Part shown: piece after piece, positions 26,314-34,193 of the stretch
How positions within the stretch are numbered: position 1 is the stretch's first letter
Layout of the letters: every line of letters starts with the position of its first letter
NCBI RefSeq assembly: GCF_014649835.1
Contig: NZ_BMTU01000008.1
Location: 124,001 to 188,000 of the forward strand
Source: Streptomyces pilosus
Lineage (GTDB): Bacteria; Actinomycetota; Actinomycetes; Streptomycetales; Streptomycetaceae
Direction: 5' to 3'
DNA: 64,000 nt
Notes under the pieces: generated by a model
Databases searched by the model: none
The model's input: the letters and a program-made list of their open reading frames with translations, nothing else
Told to the model about the DNA's origin: nothing
Program-made: the position numbers and the translations under genes

Positions 26314-26370
26314 AGTGCGCTCACCCTGGGTTAGCGCACTCTGTCGGTGTGCGCTGTTGTGACGTAGCCT
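26314..26370 (+). promoter_or_regulatory. Operator-like repeat and leaderless-type promoter of the HxlR gene
   Basis: A perfect eight-base inverted repeat (AGTGCGCT, 11 bases, AGCGCACT; 26314-26340) with a third partial copy (GTGCGCT) after it at about 26349. TAGCCT at 26365-26370 is followed by six bases and the ATG at 26377, so the transcript could be leaderless. HxlR proteins commonly repress their own promoter, so the repeat may be an operator. It could also be the terminator of the CAP gene. Confidence 0.5.
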
Positions 26371-26376
26371 GGGGGT

Positions 26377-26778
26377 ATGACGACCACGGAGCCGCGGGCG
26401 GAGGAGCGGGATCTGGACTTCGACGTGTTCGCCCGGGCGTGTCCCTCGCGCGGCACGCTGGAGCATGTGACCGGGCGGTGGGGCGGGCTGACGCTGGGCG
26501 CGCTGTACGAGGGTTCGCTGCGGTTCAACGAGCTGCGCCGGCGGGTCGACGGCGTGAGCGAGAAGATGCTGTCCCAGACCCTGCACGCGCTGGAGCGCGA
26601 CGGGCTGGTGCACCGTGAGGCCCAGCCCACGAACCCGCCCCGGGTGGACTACGAACTGACCCCGCTGGGCCGCGAGGTGGCGGAGCGTCTGCTGTCCCTC
26701 ATCCGGTACGTCGAGGGCAGCATGGACACCGTGCTGCGGGCCCGCGAGCGCTACGACGAGACGCGCGGCGGCCGCTGA
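26377..26778 (+). CDS. HxlR-family winged-helix regulator
   Basis: 133 residues. Motif FARACPSRGTLEHVTGRWGGLTLGALYEG has the single conserved N-terminal cysteine used by redox-sensing HxlR proteins such as HypR. Helix-turn-helix region RFNELRRRVDGVSEKMLSQTLHALERDGLVHREA and wing ANPPRVDYELTPLGREV are typical. No adjacent oxidoreductase or transporter target is present; autoregulation is the likeliest role. Its last 28 bases overlap the end of mutM on the other strand. Confidence 0.9.
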   Translation: MTTTEPRAEERDLDFDVFARACPSRGTLEHVTGRWGGLTLGALYEGSLRFNELRRRVDGVSEKMLSQTLHALERDGLVHREAQPTNPPRVDYELTPLGREVAERLLSLIRYVEGSMDTVLRARERYDETRGGR

Positions 26779-27611
26779 CACCTCGGGCAGAAGTAGCTGG
26801 ACCGGTTCATCCAGGCCCGCCGGCGCATCGGTGTGCCGCAGCGGCGGCAGGGCAGCCCCTCACGGCCGTAGGCGTCCAGGGAACGGTCGAAGTAGCCGGA
26901 CTCGCCGTTGACGTTGACGTAGAGGCTGTCGAAGCTGGTGCCGCCCGCGGTGAGGGCCGCGTTCATGACGTCCCGGACGTGCCCCAGCAGGAGCAGGGTG
27001 CGCGGGCGGGTGAAGCCGGCCGTCGGGCGTTCGTAGTGGATGCGGGAGCGCCACAGCGCCTCGTCGGCGTAGATGTTGCCGACGCCGCTGATCAGTGACT
27101 GGTCGAGCAGGGCCCGCTTGATGGTGGTCCGCTTGCGGCGCAGCGCGTGGTGGAAGGCCTCGTCGTCGAACAGCGGGTCGAGGGGGTCCCGGGCGATGTG
27201 GGCGATGACGTCGGGCAGGCCGTCGGGGGTATTGTCGTGCAGCGACAGGCCGCCGAAGGTGCGCTGGTCGACGAACCGCAGCTCGGTGTCCAGGGCGTCG
27301 TCGAAGCGGACGCGGATGCGCAGGTGCTTCTCGTCCCGCGCCCCGTGCGGCTGGACCAGGAGCTGGCCGCTCATCCCGAGGTGGGCCAGCACCGACTGTC
27401 CGGTGTCCTCCAGCGGCAGCCACAGGTACTTGCCGCGCCGGCTGGGGACGCCGACGCGGTGACCCTTGAGCCGGTCGGCGAAGTCGCCGGCGCCGGCGAG
27501 GTGGCGGCGTACCGCCCGCGGGTGCAGCACCTCGGCGTCGGCGACGGTCCGGTGGGCGACCCACCGCTCGAGTCCGCGCCGTACGACCTCGACCTCGGGC
27601 AGCTCGGGCAT
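26751..27611 (-). CDS. mutM: Formamidopyrimidine-DNA glycosylase
   Basis: Base-excision repair enzyme for 8-oxoguanine. The mature protein starts with Pro2-Glu3 of MPELPEVEVV; Pro2 is the catalytic nucleophile, so ATG 27611 must be the start. ATG 27617 lies upstream but would leave extra residues before the Pro, and the ribosome site GGAGG is eight bases upstream of 27611. Features: RRGKYLWLPL, SGVGNIYADEALW, and the C-terminal zinc finger CRRCGTPMRRRAW... CPRCQR. Fourth in the yceD-rpmF-rnc-mutM run. Confidence 0.96.
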   Translation of the reverse strand: MPELPEVEVVRRGLERWVAHRTVADAEVLHPRAVRRHLAGAGDFADRLKGHRVGVPSRRGKYLWLPLEDTGQSVLAHLGMSGQLLVQPHGARDEKHLRIRVRFDDALDTELRFVDQRTFGGLSLHDNTPDGLPDVIAHIARDPLDPLFDDEAFHHALRRKRTTIKRALLDQSLISGVGNIYADEALWRSRIHYERPTAGFTRPRTLLLLGHVRDVMNAALTAGGTSFDSLYVNVNGESGYFDRSLDAYGREGLPCRRCGTPMRRRAWMNRSSYFCPRCQRPPRVSS

Positions 27612-27699
27612 CGTCATCCTCCAGGAACCGGTGTGCCGGGGCGGGCCCAGCGCCGAGCGCCCGCCCCGGGTCGGGGCGGGCGCTCGGGACGAACTGATC

Positions 27700-28518
27700 T
27701 CAGGCGGAGGCCGACGGGGCGTCGGCGCTCTTGCCGGAGGCTTCGGCCTCGGCGGTCCGGACGGCCTCCTCGGCCTCCGCCGCCGCCTTGGCGCGCTCGT
27801 CCGCCGCGGCCCTGATGGACCGCCACGCGGACTCGGCGGCCTGCTGCTCCGCCTCCTTCTTGCTGCGGCCGGTGCCGGTGCCGTACGAGACGCCTCCGAC
27901 GCGGGCGGCAGCAGTGAAGGTCTTCTCGTGGTCCGGGCCGGTCTCCGTGACCAGGTACTCGGGGACTCCGAGTCCTTCGGTCGCGGTGAGCTCCTGGAGA
28001 CTGGTCTTCCAGTCCAGGCCGGCACCGAGGTTCGAGGATTTCTCGATCAGGGGGTCGAACAGGCGGTGCACCAGCTCCGCCGCCGAGTCGAGGCCCCGGT
28101 CGAGGTAGACGGCGCCGATCACCGCTTCGAGGGTGTCGGCGAGGATGGATGCCTTGTCCCGGCCTCCCGTGCCCTCTTCACCACGGCCGAGCCGGATGAA
28201 GGAGCCCAGTTCCAGCCCGCGGCCCACTTCCGCCAGCGCACGCGAGTTGACCACCGCGGCCCGCAGTTTGGCCAGCTGGCCTTCGGGCAGGTCGGGGTGG
28301 GTGCGGTACAGCGTGTCCGTGACGACGAGGCCGAGCACGGAGTCCCCGAGGAACTCCAGCCGCTCGTTCGTCGGCAGACCGCCGTTCTCGTACGCGTAGG
28401 AACGGTGGGTCAGCGCACGCACCAGAAGGGCGGACTCGAGCTGATAGCCGAGCCGCCCTTCCAGAAGCGTGTGGGACGAGGCCTGGTTGTCCGCAGAGTT
28501 TTTCTTCGGCGTGGACAC
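27700..28518 (-). CDS. rnc: Ribonuclease III
   Basis: Cleaves double-stranded RNA in rRNA processing and mRNA decay. In S. coelicolor this gene is absB, needed for antibiotic production. 272 residues from GTG 28518 (GAGAGG six bases upstream). The nuclease signature NERLEFLGDSVLG is at residues 51-63, a second acidic patch is DKASILADTLEAVIGAVYLDRG, and the dsRNA-binding domain is about 165-235 (ending GRSKKEAEQQAAESAW). An Ala/Glu-rich tail of some 35 residues follows. Coupled with rpmF upstream. Confidence 0.96.
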   Translation of the reverse strand: MSTPKKNSADNQASSHTLLEGRLGYQLESALLVRALTHRSYAYENGGLPTNERLEFLGDSVLGLVVTDTLYRTHPDLPEGQLAKLRAAVVNSRALAEVGRGLELGSFIRLGRGEEGTGGRDKASILADTLEAVIGAVYLDRGLDSAAELVHRLFDPLIEKSSNLGAGLDWKTSLQELTATEGLGVPEYLVTETGPDHEKTFTAAARVGGVSYGTGTGRSKKEAEQQAAESAWRSIRAAADERAKAAAEAEEAVRTAEAEASGKSADAPSASA

Positions 28519-28537
28519 AGTGCCTCTCACCAGCCGC

Positions 28538-28711
28538 TCAGACCTCGAGGACCTGGCGCTTGTTGTAAGTGCCGCAAGACGGGCACGCGATGTGCTGCTG
28601 CTTGGGCTCGTGGCAGCGCTCGCACGCAACCAGGGTGGGGACCGCAGCCTTCCACTGCGACCGGCGGTGGCGCGTGTTGCTGCGCGACATCTTCCGCTTC
28701 GGAACAGCCAC
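28538..28711 (-). CDS. rpmF: 50S ribosomal protein L32
   Basis: 57-residue zinc-ribbon ribosomal protein. The start VPKRKMSRSNTRHRRSQWKA is family-typical and the four cysteines CERCH... CPSCG form the zinc site. GTG 28711 is the start. It lies two bases after the yceD stop and 19 before rnc, the usual yceD-rpmF-rnc arrangement. Confidence 0.97.
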   Translation of the reverse strand: MAVPKRKMSRSNTRHRRSQWKAAVPTLVACERCHEPKQQHIACPSCGTYNKRQVLEV

Positions 28712-28713
28712 GG

Positions 28714-29358
28714 CTACTTCTCCTGCTTCTCGTCGACGCCCGGTTCGGCGCCGCTCATCTCGTCCTTCTCGCCGTCCGACATGGTGTCGGCGAGTCCCTG
28801 CAAAGCCGCCCAACGGATGTCGACGGCATCATGGTGGTGGTCCGGGTCGTCAGCGAGCCGTGCTCCGCACGCGGAACACAGGCCCGGGCAGTCTTCCTGG
28901 CACACCGGCTGCATCGGCAGTGCGAGCACCACCGCATCGCGCAGCACCGGCTCGAGGTCGAACATGCCGTCCTCGAGGAAGAGCCTGTCCTCGTCGTCCT
29001 CGGCGTCGTCGCCCGGTTCCGCGATCACGCGGCCCCGGTCGTCGGCGTCAGGGTACGAGAACAGCTCCTGGAAGTCCGCTTGGAGTTCCAGCTCCAGCGG
29101 CTCCAGACACCTTACGCACTCCCCCTCGGCCTTCGCACGGGCGGTGCCTGTGACGAGCACACCTTCCATGACCGACTCGAGCCGGAGTTCGAGCTCCACC
29201 GGGGCGCCTTCCGGCACCCCGACGACCCCGGCGATCCCGAGGTCCTGCGGGGCGTCGACCGTACGGTTCAGGCGCTGCAGCGCACCGGGCCGCCGTCCCA
29301 GCTCGTGCGTGTCGAACACGAGGGGGTTGCGGTGGTCGAGGCGGGCGTTCAGAGCCAT
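28714..29358 (-). CDS. YceD/DUF177 family protein
   Basis: 214 residues from ATG 29358 (MALNARLDHRNPLVFDTHELGRRPGA). The family is found beside rpmF and has been linked to 23S rRNA or large-subunit assembly. A metal-binding-like pattern CVRCLEPLELEL is followed later by CQEDCPGLCSACG. A Glu/Asp-rich loop (DDAEDDEDR) and acidic tail are present. Length is normal for actinobacteria. Role inferred from neighbours. Confidence 0.88.
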   Translation of the reverse strand: MALNARLDHRNPLVFDTHELGRRPGALQRLNRTVDAPQDLGIAGVVGVPEGAPVELELRLESVMEGVLVTGTARAKAEGECVRCLEPLELELQADFQELFSYPDADDRGRVIAEPGDDAEDDEDRLFLEDGMFDLEPVLRDAVVLALPMQPVCQEDCPGLCSACGARLADDPDHHHDAVDIRWAALQGLADTMSDGEKDEMSGAEPGVDEKQEK

Positions 29359-29508
29359 TCCTGTCTTTCGGTCTTTCGAGCTCAGGGGATCGCTGCCGTA
29401 CGGACTTCCCGGGCAGCACGGTTCGCGGACGTATACGCAGGCAGCGCAAGCGCACACGCGACCGAAGAGCCAGGATACTGGACCTTTCGCTCTCGGCCCA
29501 ATCCGCCC

Positions 29509-30615
29509 CTACAGGCCCCGCTCGCGTTCGTAGGCACGCAGCTGTTCCGGCGTGATCATGCTGGTGTCGAAGAGGCTCGTCTCGTCCAGCGCGTACCCCT
29601 GCTGGGCCTGCTGGGCCTGCTGGGCCTGCTGGGCCTGCTGCGGGTCGTACGCCTGGGTCCCGGCGTCGTAGCCCTGGTAGGCCGCGTACGGGTCGGCCTG
29701 CTGGTAGCCGTACGCCGCCTGCTGGTCGCCGTACTGCTGCTGGTCGCCGTACTGCTGCTGGTCGCCGTACTGCTGCTGGTAGCCGGCGTAGGGGTCCGCC
29801 TGCTGGTAGCCGTAGGCGGGCTCGGGCTGGGCGTACGGGGGCTGCGCCGGCTGCTGCGGTTCGGGCTGCCGGGGCGGCCTGGGCGGAGCGCCCTGATCGG
29901 CGACCGACGCGAGGTCGGCGAGGTAGTCGGCGTCGCTGGAGTGCTGGACGGAGGTGAGGTCGTCGGCGAGGGCGCCGAGGTCGTCTGAGGCGATCCGGCC
30001 GTGCAGTTTCTGCCGGCCCTTGCCGACCGCTTCCAGGGTCTTGGCGAGGACCGCCTCGAAGGCGCCGAGCTTGACGTCGACGTACTCGTCGGCGGTCCGG
30101 CGCAGGGTCTCGGGGTCGTGGCTGCGCTCGGGGGCGTCCTCGTCCTCGTGTCCCTGTTCGTCCACGCCCGGTCCGGTGCCGAGCAGCTTCTCGCGGCCGC
30201 GGCCGACGGAGCCGAGGGTCTTGGTGAGGACGACCTCGAAGTTGGCGAGCTTGGAGTCGACGTAGTCGTCGGCCTCCGCGCGGATCTCCTCGGCCTCCTT
30301 GCGGGCCTCGGTGAGGATCCGGTCGGCCTCGGACTGGGAGCGGCGGGCGACCTCGGTGTCGGAGACCAGGGAGCCCCGCTGGGCGTGGGCGCTCTCGATG
30401 ATGCGCTCGGCCTCCTGGCGGGCCTGCTCCACCATCTGCTCCCGGCCGCCGATCAACTCCTGCGCCTGGGCGAGGGAGTCGGGCAGCGCCGCGCGCACCT
30501 CGTCGAGCATCGCGAGCAGTTCGGCGCGGTTGACCACGCACGAGGCCGACATGGGCATCGACCGGGCACCGGAGACCGCGGCGACGATCTCGTCCAGCTT
30601 CTTCTGCACGTCCAC
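29509..30615 (-). CDS. Coiled-coil protein with duplicated helix and Gln-rich repeat tail, function unknown
   Basis: 368 residues from GTG 30615 (alternative 30609). The first half is Ala/Glu-rich coiled coil resembling DivIVA or ATP-synthase b subunits (LAQAQELIGGREQMVEQARQEAERIIESAHAQRG). An internal duplication of about 30 residues is clear: ADDYVDSKLANFEVVLTKTL and ADEYVDVKLGAFEAVLAKTL. The second half is Pro/Gln/Tyr/Gly-rich with tandem units YGDQQQ and AQQ, ending in FDTSMITPEQLRAYERERGL. Polar-growth or cytoskeletal association is possible but unproven. Between coaD and yceD. Confidence 0.75.
   Translation of the reverse strand: MDVQKKLDEIVAAVSGARSMPMSASCVVNRAELLAMLDEVRAALPDSLAQAQELIGGREQMVEQARQEAERIIESAHAQRGSLVSDTEVARRSQSEADRILTEARKEAEEIRAEADDYVDSKLANFEVVLTKTLGSVGRGREKLLGTGPGVDEQGHEDEDAPERSHDPETLRRTADEYVDVKLGAFEAVLAKTLEAVGKGRQKLHGRIASDDLGALADDLTSVQHSSDADYLADLASVADQGAPPRPPRQPEPQQPAQPPYAQPEPAYGYQQADPYAGYQQQYGDQQQYGDQQQYGDQQAAYGYQQADPYAAYQGYDAGTQAYDPQQAQQAQQAQQAQQGYALDETSLFDTSMITPEQLRAYERERGL
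29600..29640. repeat. 9-base tandem repeat encoding AQQ
   Basis: GCTGGGCCT is repeated four times and partly once more; it encodes the (QQA)n stretch of the coiled-coil protein on the minus strand. Slippage-prone. Confidence 0.9.
29719..29772. repeat. 18-base tandem repeat, three exact copies
   Basis: CTGCTGGTCGCCGTACTG occurs three times without a mismatch, encoding QYGDQQ units in the C-terminal tail of the coiled-coil protein. The identity at nucleotide level indicates recent expansion. Confidence 0.92.
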
Positions 30616-30725
30616 CTGTGCTCGCCACTCTCTACAGCTGTGTTGGAGACGGACGGGACGACTGTACGGCTCCGGGACGCCCGGTGGACACCGGCCGTCC
30701 GAAGGCCCGCGGCCCGCGCGCCGGG

Positions 30726-31205
30726 TCAGTCCTTGCGCAGGCGTTCGGTGAGGGCGCCCAGGACCTCCGGCGGCACCAGGTGGGACACGTCGCCGCCCCA
30801 GGCCGCGACCTCCTTGACGAGCGAGGAGGACAGGAAGCTGTAGGTGGGGTTGGTGGGGACGAAGAGGGTCTCCACGCCCGAGAGGCCGTTGTTCATCTGG
30901 GCCATCTGCAGTTCGTAGTCGAAGTCGCTGACCGCGCGCAGGCCCTTGACGATGGCGGGGATGTCGCGCTGCTTGCAGAAGTCGACCAGGAGGCCGTGGA
31001 AGGCCTCGACCCGGACGTTGCCGTACTCGGCGGTGACCCGGCGGATCAGGTCGATCCGCTCCTCGATCTCGAACAGCCCCTTCTTGGACTGGTTGATCAT
31101 CACCGCGACGTAGACCTCGTCGTACAGCCGGGAGGCCCGGGCGATGATGTCGAGGTGTCCGTTGGTGATCGGGTCGAACGACCCGGGGCATACGGCGCGG
31201 CGCAC
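30726..31205 (-). CDS. coaD: Phosphopantetheine adenylyltransferase
   Basis: Transfers AMP from ATP to 4'-phosphopantetheine in coenzyme A synthesis. 159 residues, the usual size, from GTG 31205 (MRRAVCPGSFDPITNGHLDI), with GAGGG seven bases upstream. The nucleotidyltransferase motif GSFDPITNGH and the later PTNPTYSFLSSSLVKEVAAWGGDV are clear. An ATG at 31235 overlapping the rsmD stop is an alternative start and would add ten residues. The pair rsmD-coaD is a common operon. Confidence 0.95.
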   Translation of the reverse strand: MRRAVCPGSFDPITNGHLDIIARASRLYDEVYVAVMINQSKKGLFEIEERIDLIRRVTAEYGNVRVEAFHGLLVDFCKQRDIPAIVKGLRAVSDFDYELQMAQMNNGLSGVETLFVPTNPTYSFLSSSLVKEVAAWGGDVSHLVPPEVLGALTERLRKD

Positions 31206-31231
31206 AGTTGATCCCTCGCTCTCCGGTCCGG

Positions 31232-31819
31232 TCATCGTGCGTCTTCGCACGTAGAGGCGGCGCGACCGTACCAAAACGTTCCCTCGCCGTAGCGACGGGC
31301 CCGGACCGCCTCGAAACCGGGCGGCCAGGCGAATTCGCCGCCTCTGGTGCTGCGCTCCACGGTGACGAGGGCGTCCTCGGTGAGCCAGCCCCCCGAGCGG
31401 AGTGTGAGCAGGATCTCCCGGAGATCGCCGTCGGAGACGGCGTAGGGCGGGTCGAGGAAGACGAGGTCGTACGGCTCCTGCGGGGGCGCCGTGCGGATGA
31501 TCTGTTCCGCTTTGCCGGATCTCACCTCGGCGCCGGGCAGCCGGAGCGTCGTCACGTTCTCCCGGACCGTGCGGACGGCGCGGGCGTCGGCCTCGACCAG
31601 CAGGACGTGTCCGGCGCCGCGGGACAGCGCTTCCAGGCCGACGGCGCCGGAACCGGCGTACAGGTCGAGGACGCGTTCGCCGTCCAGCGGTCCGCCGAGC
31701 AGCGACTGCCAGGTGGAGAAGAGGCCTTCGCGCGCCCGGTCGGAGGTCGGGCGGGTCCCCTGTCCCGGCGGGACGGCCAGGCGGCGTCCGCCGGCCGTGC
31801 CGGCGATCACGCGAGTCAT
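31232..31819 (-). CDS. rsmD: 16S rRNA (guanine-966-N2)-methyltransferase
   Basis: Methylates G966 of 16S rRNA. 195 residues. Motif I VLDLYAGSGAVGLEALSRGA and the catalytic LVFLDPPYAV (DPPY) are conserved; start MTRVIAGTAGGRRLAVPPG is typical. The stop overlaps an alternative coaD start by ATGA. Located downstream of recG in the same direction, with a 50-base gap. Confidence 0.95.
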   Translation of the reverse strand: MTRVIAGTAGGRRLAVPPGQGTRPTSDRAREGLFSTWQSLLGGPLDGERVLDLYAGSGAVGLEALSRGAGHVLLVEADARAVRTVRENVTTLRLPGAEVRSGKAEQIIRTAPPQEPYDLVFLDPPYAVSDGDLREILLTLRSGGWLTEDALVTVERSTRGGEFAWPPGFEAVRARRYGEGTFWYGRAASTCEDAR

Positions 31820-31869
31820 GTCCTCGGTCCTTGTCGGTGTGTGCTGGTGGGTGGCCGTTCCCCAGTCTG

Positions 31870-34077
31870 TCAGCCCTTCTCCAGGTACTGCTCGCGCTCC
31901 TCGTCCAGCAGCGCGTCCAGGGCGGTGCGCAGGGCGGGCAGGCCGGTCAGCTCCGGGTCGGCGGCGACGACCCGTGCGGCCTCCTCGCGCGCCTCGGCGA
32001 TGACGTCCTCGTCCTCGATGACGGCGAGCATGCGCAGGCTGGAGCGGGTGCCGGACTGGGCCTGGCCCAGCACGTCGCCCTCGCGGCGCTGTTCCAGGTC
32101 GATGCGGGAGAGCTCGAAGCCGTCGAGGGTGGAGGCGACGGCGTTCAGCCGCTGCCGGGCCGCGCTCGCCTCGGGCATCTCGGTGACCAGCAGGCACAGG
32201 CCGGGCGCGGAGCCGCGGCCGACGCGGCCGCGCAGCTGGTGCAGCTGGGAGACGCCGAAGCGGTCGGCGTCCATGATCACCATCGCGGTGGCGTTCGGCA
32301 CGTTGACCCCGACCTCGATGACGGTCGTGGCGACCAGGACGTCGGTCTCGCCGGCGGCGAAGCGGCGCATCACGGCGTCCTTGTCGTCGGGCGGCATGCG
32401 CCCGTGCAGGACCTCGACGCGGAGTCCTCGCAGGGGCCCCCGGGCGAGCTGTTCCGCGACGTCCAGGACCGCGAGCGGGGGCCGCTTCTCGGCCTCGTCC
32501 TCGGCGGACTTCTTCCTGCCGGACTTCTTCGGGTCGTCCTCCTCGTCGCCGATGCGCGGGCAGACCACGTACGCCTGGTGGCCCTTGTCCACCTCCTCGC
32601 GCACCCGTTCCCAGGCGCGGGTGAGGAAGTGCGGCTTGTCGGCGGCGGGGACGACGTGACTGGCGATCGGCGAGCGCCCGGCGGGGAGCTGGTCGAGGAC
32701 GGAGGTCTCCAGGTCGCCGAAGACGGTCATGGCGACGGTGCGCGGAATGGGCGTGGCGGTCATGACGAGCAGGTGCGGGGGCTGCTTCCCCTTGCCGCGC
32801 AGGGCGTCGCGCTGTTCCACCCCGAAGCGGTGCTGCTCGTCCACCACGACCAGGCCCAGATCGTGGAACTGCACCTTGTCCTCGATCAGCGCGTGGGTGC
32901 CGATGACGACGCCGGCCTCGCCGGTGGCCAGGTCGAGCAGGGCGTGGCGCCGGGCCGCGGCTCCCATGGATCCGGTGAGCAGCACCACCTTGGTGGCGTC
33001 CTCCGCTCCTCCGAGCACCCCCCCTTCGGCCAGCTCGCCCATCATCTCGGTGACCGACCGGTGGTGCTGCTGGGCGAGCACCTCGGTGGGCGCGAGCATC
33101 GCCGCCTGCCCGCCCGCGTCGACGACGGCGAGCATGGCGCGCAGGGCGACCATGGTCTTCCCGGAGCCCACCTCGCCCTGAAGCAGGCGGTGCATGGGAT
33201 GTTCGGTGGCGAGGTCGGTGAAGATCTCCGCGGAGACCTTCCGCTGGCCCTCGGTGAGGGTGAAGGGGAGGCGGTCGTCGAAGGCGGCGAGGAGTCCGTC
33301 GGGCTTGGGGCGACGGGCCACGGCGGGAAGTTGCGCGTCGGCGTGGCGACGGCGGGCGAGGGCGACCTGGAGGACGAAGGCCTCGTCCCACTTGAGGCGG
33401 GCGCGGGCGTCCTCGACGTCCGCCTTGGTGTGCGGGCGGTGGATCTTCAGCAGGGCCTCGGGGAGCGGGAGGAGTCCGCGGCCCTCGCGGAGGGACTCCG
33501 GGAGCGGCTCGACGGCCTCCTGGGCGCTGGGCAGCACCGTCTGGAGCGCCTTGCCGATCTTCCAGGACTCCAGCTTGGCGGTGGCGGGGTAGATAGGGAT
33601 GAGGGAACCGGCCCAGGTCTCGACCGCCTCCTCGCCCTCACCGCGCAGCAACTCGTAGGCGGGGTGCGCGAGTTGCAGGCGCCGGTTGAAGACCGACACC
33701 TTTCCGGCGAACATCGCGCGTGTGCCCGGCAGGAGTTCCTTGTGCGGTTTGTGGACCCCGGCGCCGAAGAACACCAGTTGCAGCCGGCCGCTGCCGTCCG
33801 TGATCGTCACCTCCAGGCGCTGGCCCTTGCCGCGCGGAGCCCTGGACGAGGCGAACGTGTGCAGCCGGGCGTCGGCGACCTGGGCGACCACGGTGACGTG
33901 CTCGTCCATGGGGAGGTCGGCGAGGTGGGTGAGCCGGCCGCGCTCCTCGTACCGGCGGGGGTAGTGGTGCAGCAGGTCGCCGACGGTGTGCAGGCCGAGA
34001 TGCTCGGCCATCACCTTCGCGGTGGCGGGGCCGAGCACCTTCTTCAGTGGTTCTTCCAGTGCGGGCACGAGATCCAT
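31870..34077 (-). CDS. recG: ATP-dependent DNA helicase RecG
   Basis: Branch-migration helicase for stalled replication forks. 735 residues from ATG 34077 (MDLVPALEEPLKKVLG); an ATG seven codons upstream is possible. The wedge domain contains HHYPRRYEERG. Helicase motifs: I LLQGEVGSGKTMVALR near residue 304, II VVVDEQHRFGVEQR near 408, III TATPIPRTVA, and the motif V/VI region VIEVGVNVPNATAMVI... QLHQLRGRVGRG. A charged insert (EEDDPKKSGRKKSAEDEAEKR) lies in the C-terminal half. No clear ribosome site before either start. Confidence 0.95.
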   Translation of the reverse strand: MDLVPALEEPLKKVLGPATAKVMAEHLGLHTVGDLLHHYPRRYEERGRLTHLADLPMDEHVTVVAQVADARLHTFASSRAPRGKGQRLEVTITDGSGRLQLVFFGAGVHKPHKELLPGTRAMFAGKVSVFNRRLQLAHPAYELLRGEGEEAVETWAGSLIPIYPATAKLESWKIGKALQTVLPSAQEAVEPLPESLREGRGLLPLPEALLKIHRPHTKADVEDARARLKWDEAFVLQVALARRRHADAQLPAVARRPKPDGLLAAFDDRLPFTLTEGQRKVSAEIFTDLATEHPMHRLLQGEVGSGKTMVALRAMLAVVDAGGQAAMLAPTEVLAQQHHRSVTEMMGELAEGGVLGGAEDATKVVLLTGSMGAAARRHALLDLATGEAGVVIGTHALIEDKVQFHDLGLVVVDEQHRFGVEQRDALRGKGKQPPHLLVMTATPIPRTVAMTVFGDLETSVLDQLPAGRSPIASHVVPAADKPHFLTRAWERVREEVDKGHQAYVVCPRIGDEEDDPKKSGRKKSAEDEAEKRPPLAVLDVAEQLARGPLRGLRVEVLHGRMPPDDKDAVMRRFAAGETDVLVATTVIEVGVNVPNATAMVIMDADRFGVSQLHQLRGRVGRGSAPGLCLLVTEMPEASAARQRLNAVASTLDGFELSRIDLEQRREGDVLGQAQSGTRSSLRMLAVIEDEDVIAEAREEAARVVAADPELTGLPALRTALDALLDEEREQYLEKG

Positions 34078-34193
34078 TGGACACCACGGGACTGACATCG
34101 TGTGGACCGCGGACGCCGTTCCGGACGGACGTCAAGGGCGGTCCGTGACCCCGCCCGGCCGGCCGGGCCGCCGGCGCTCCCGCGGGCCGGGGG

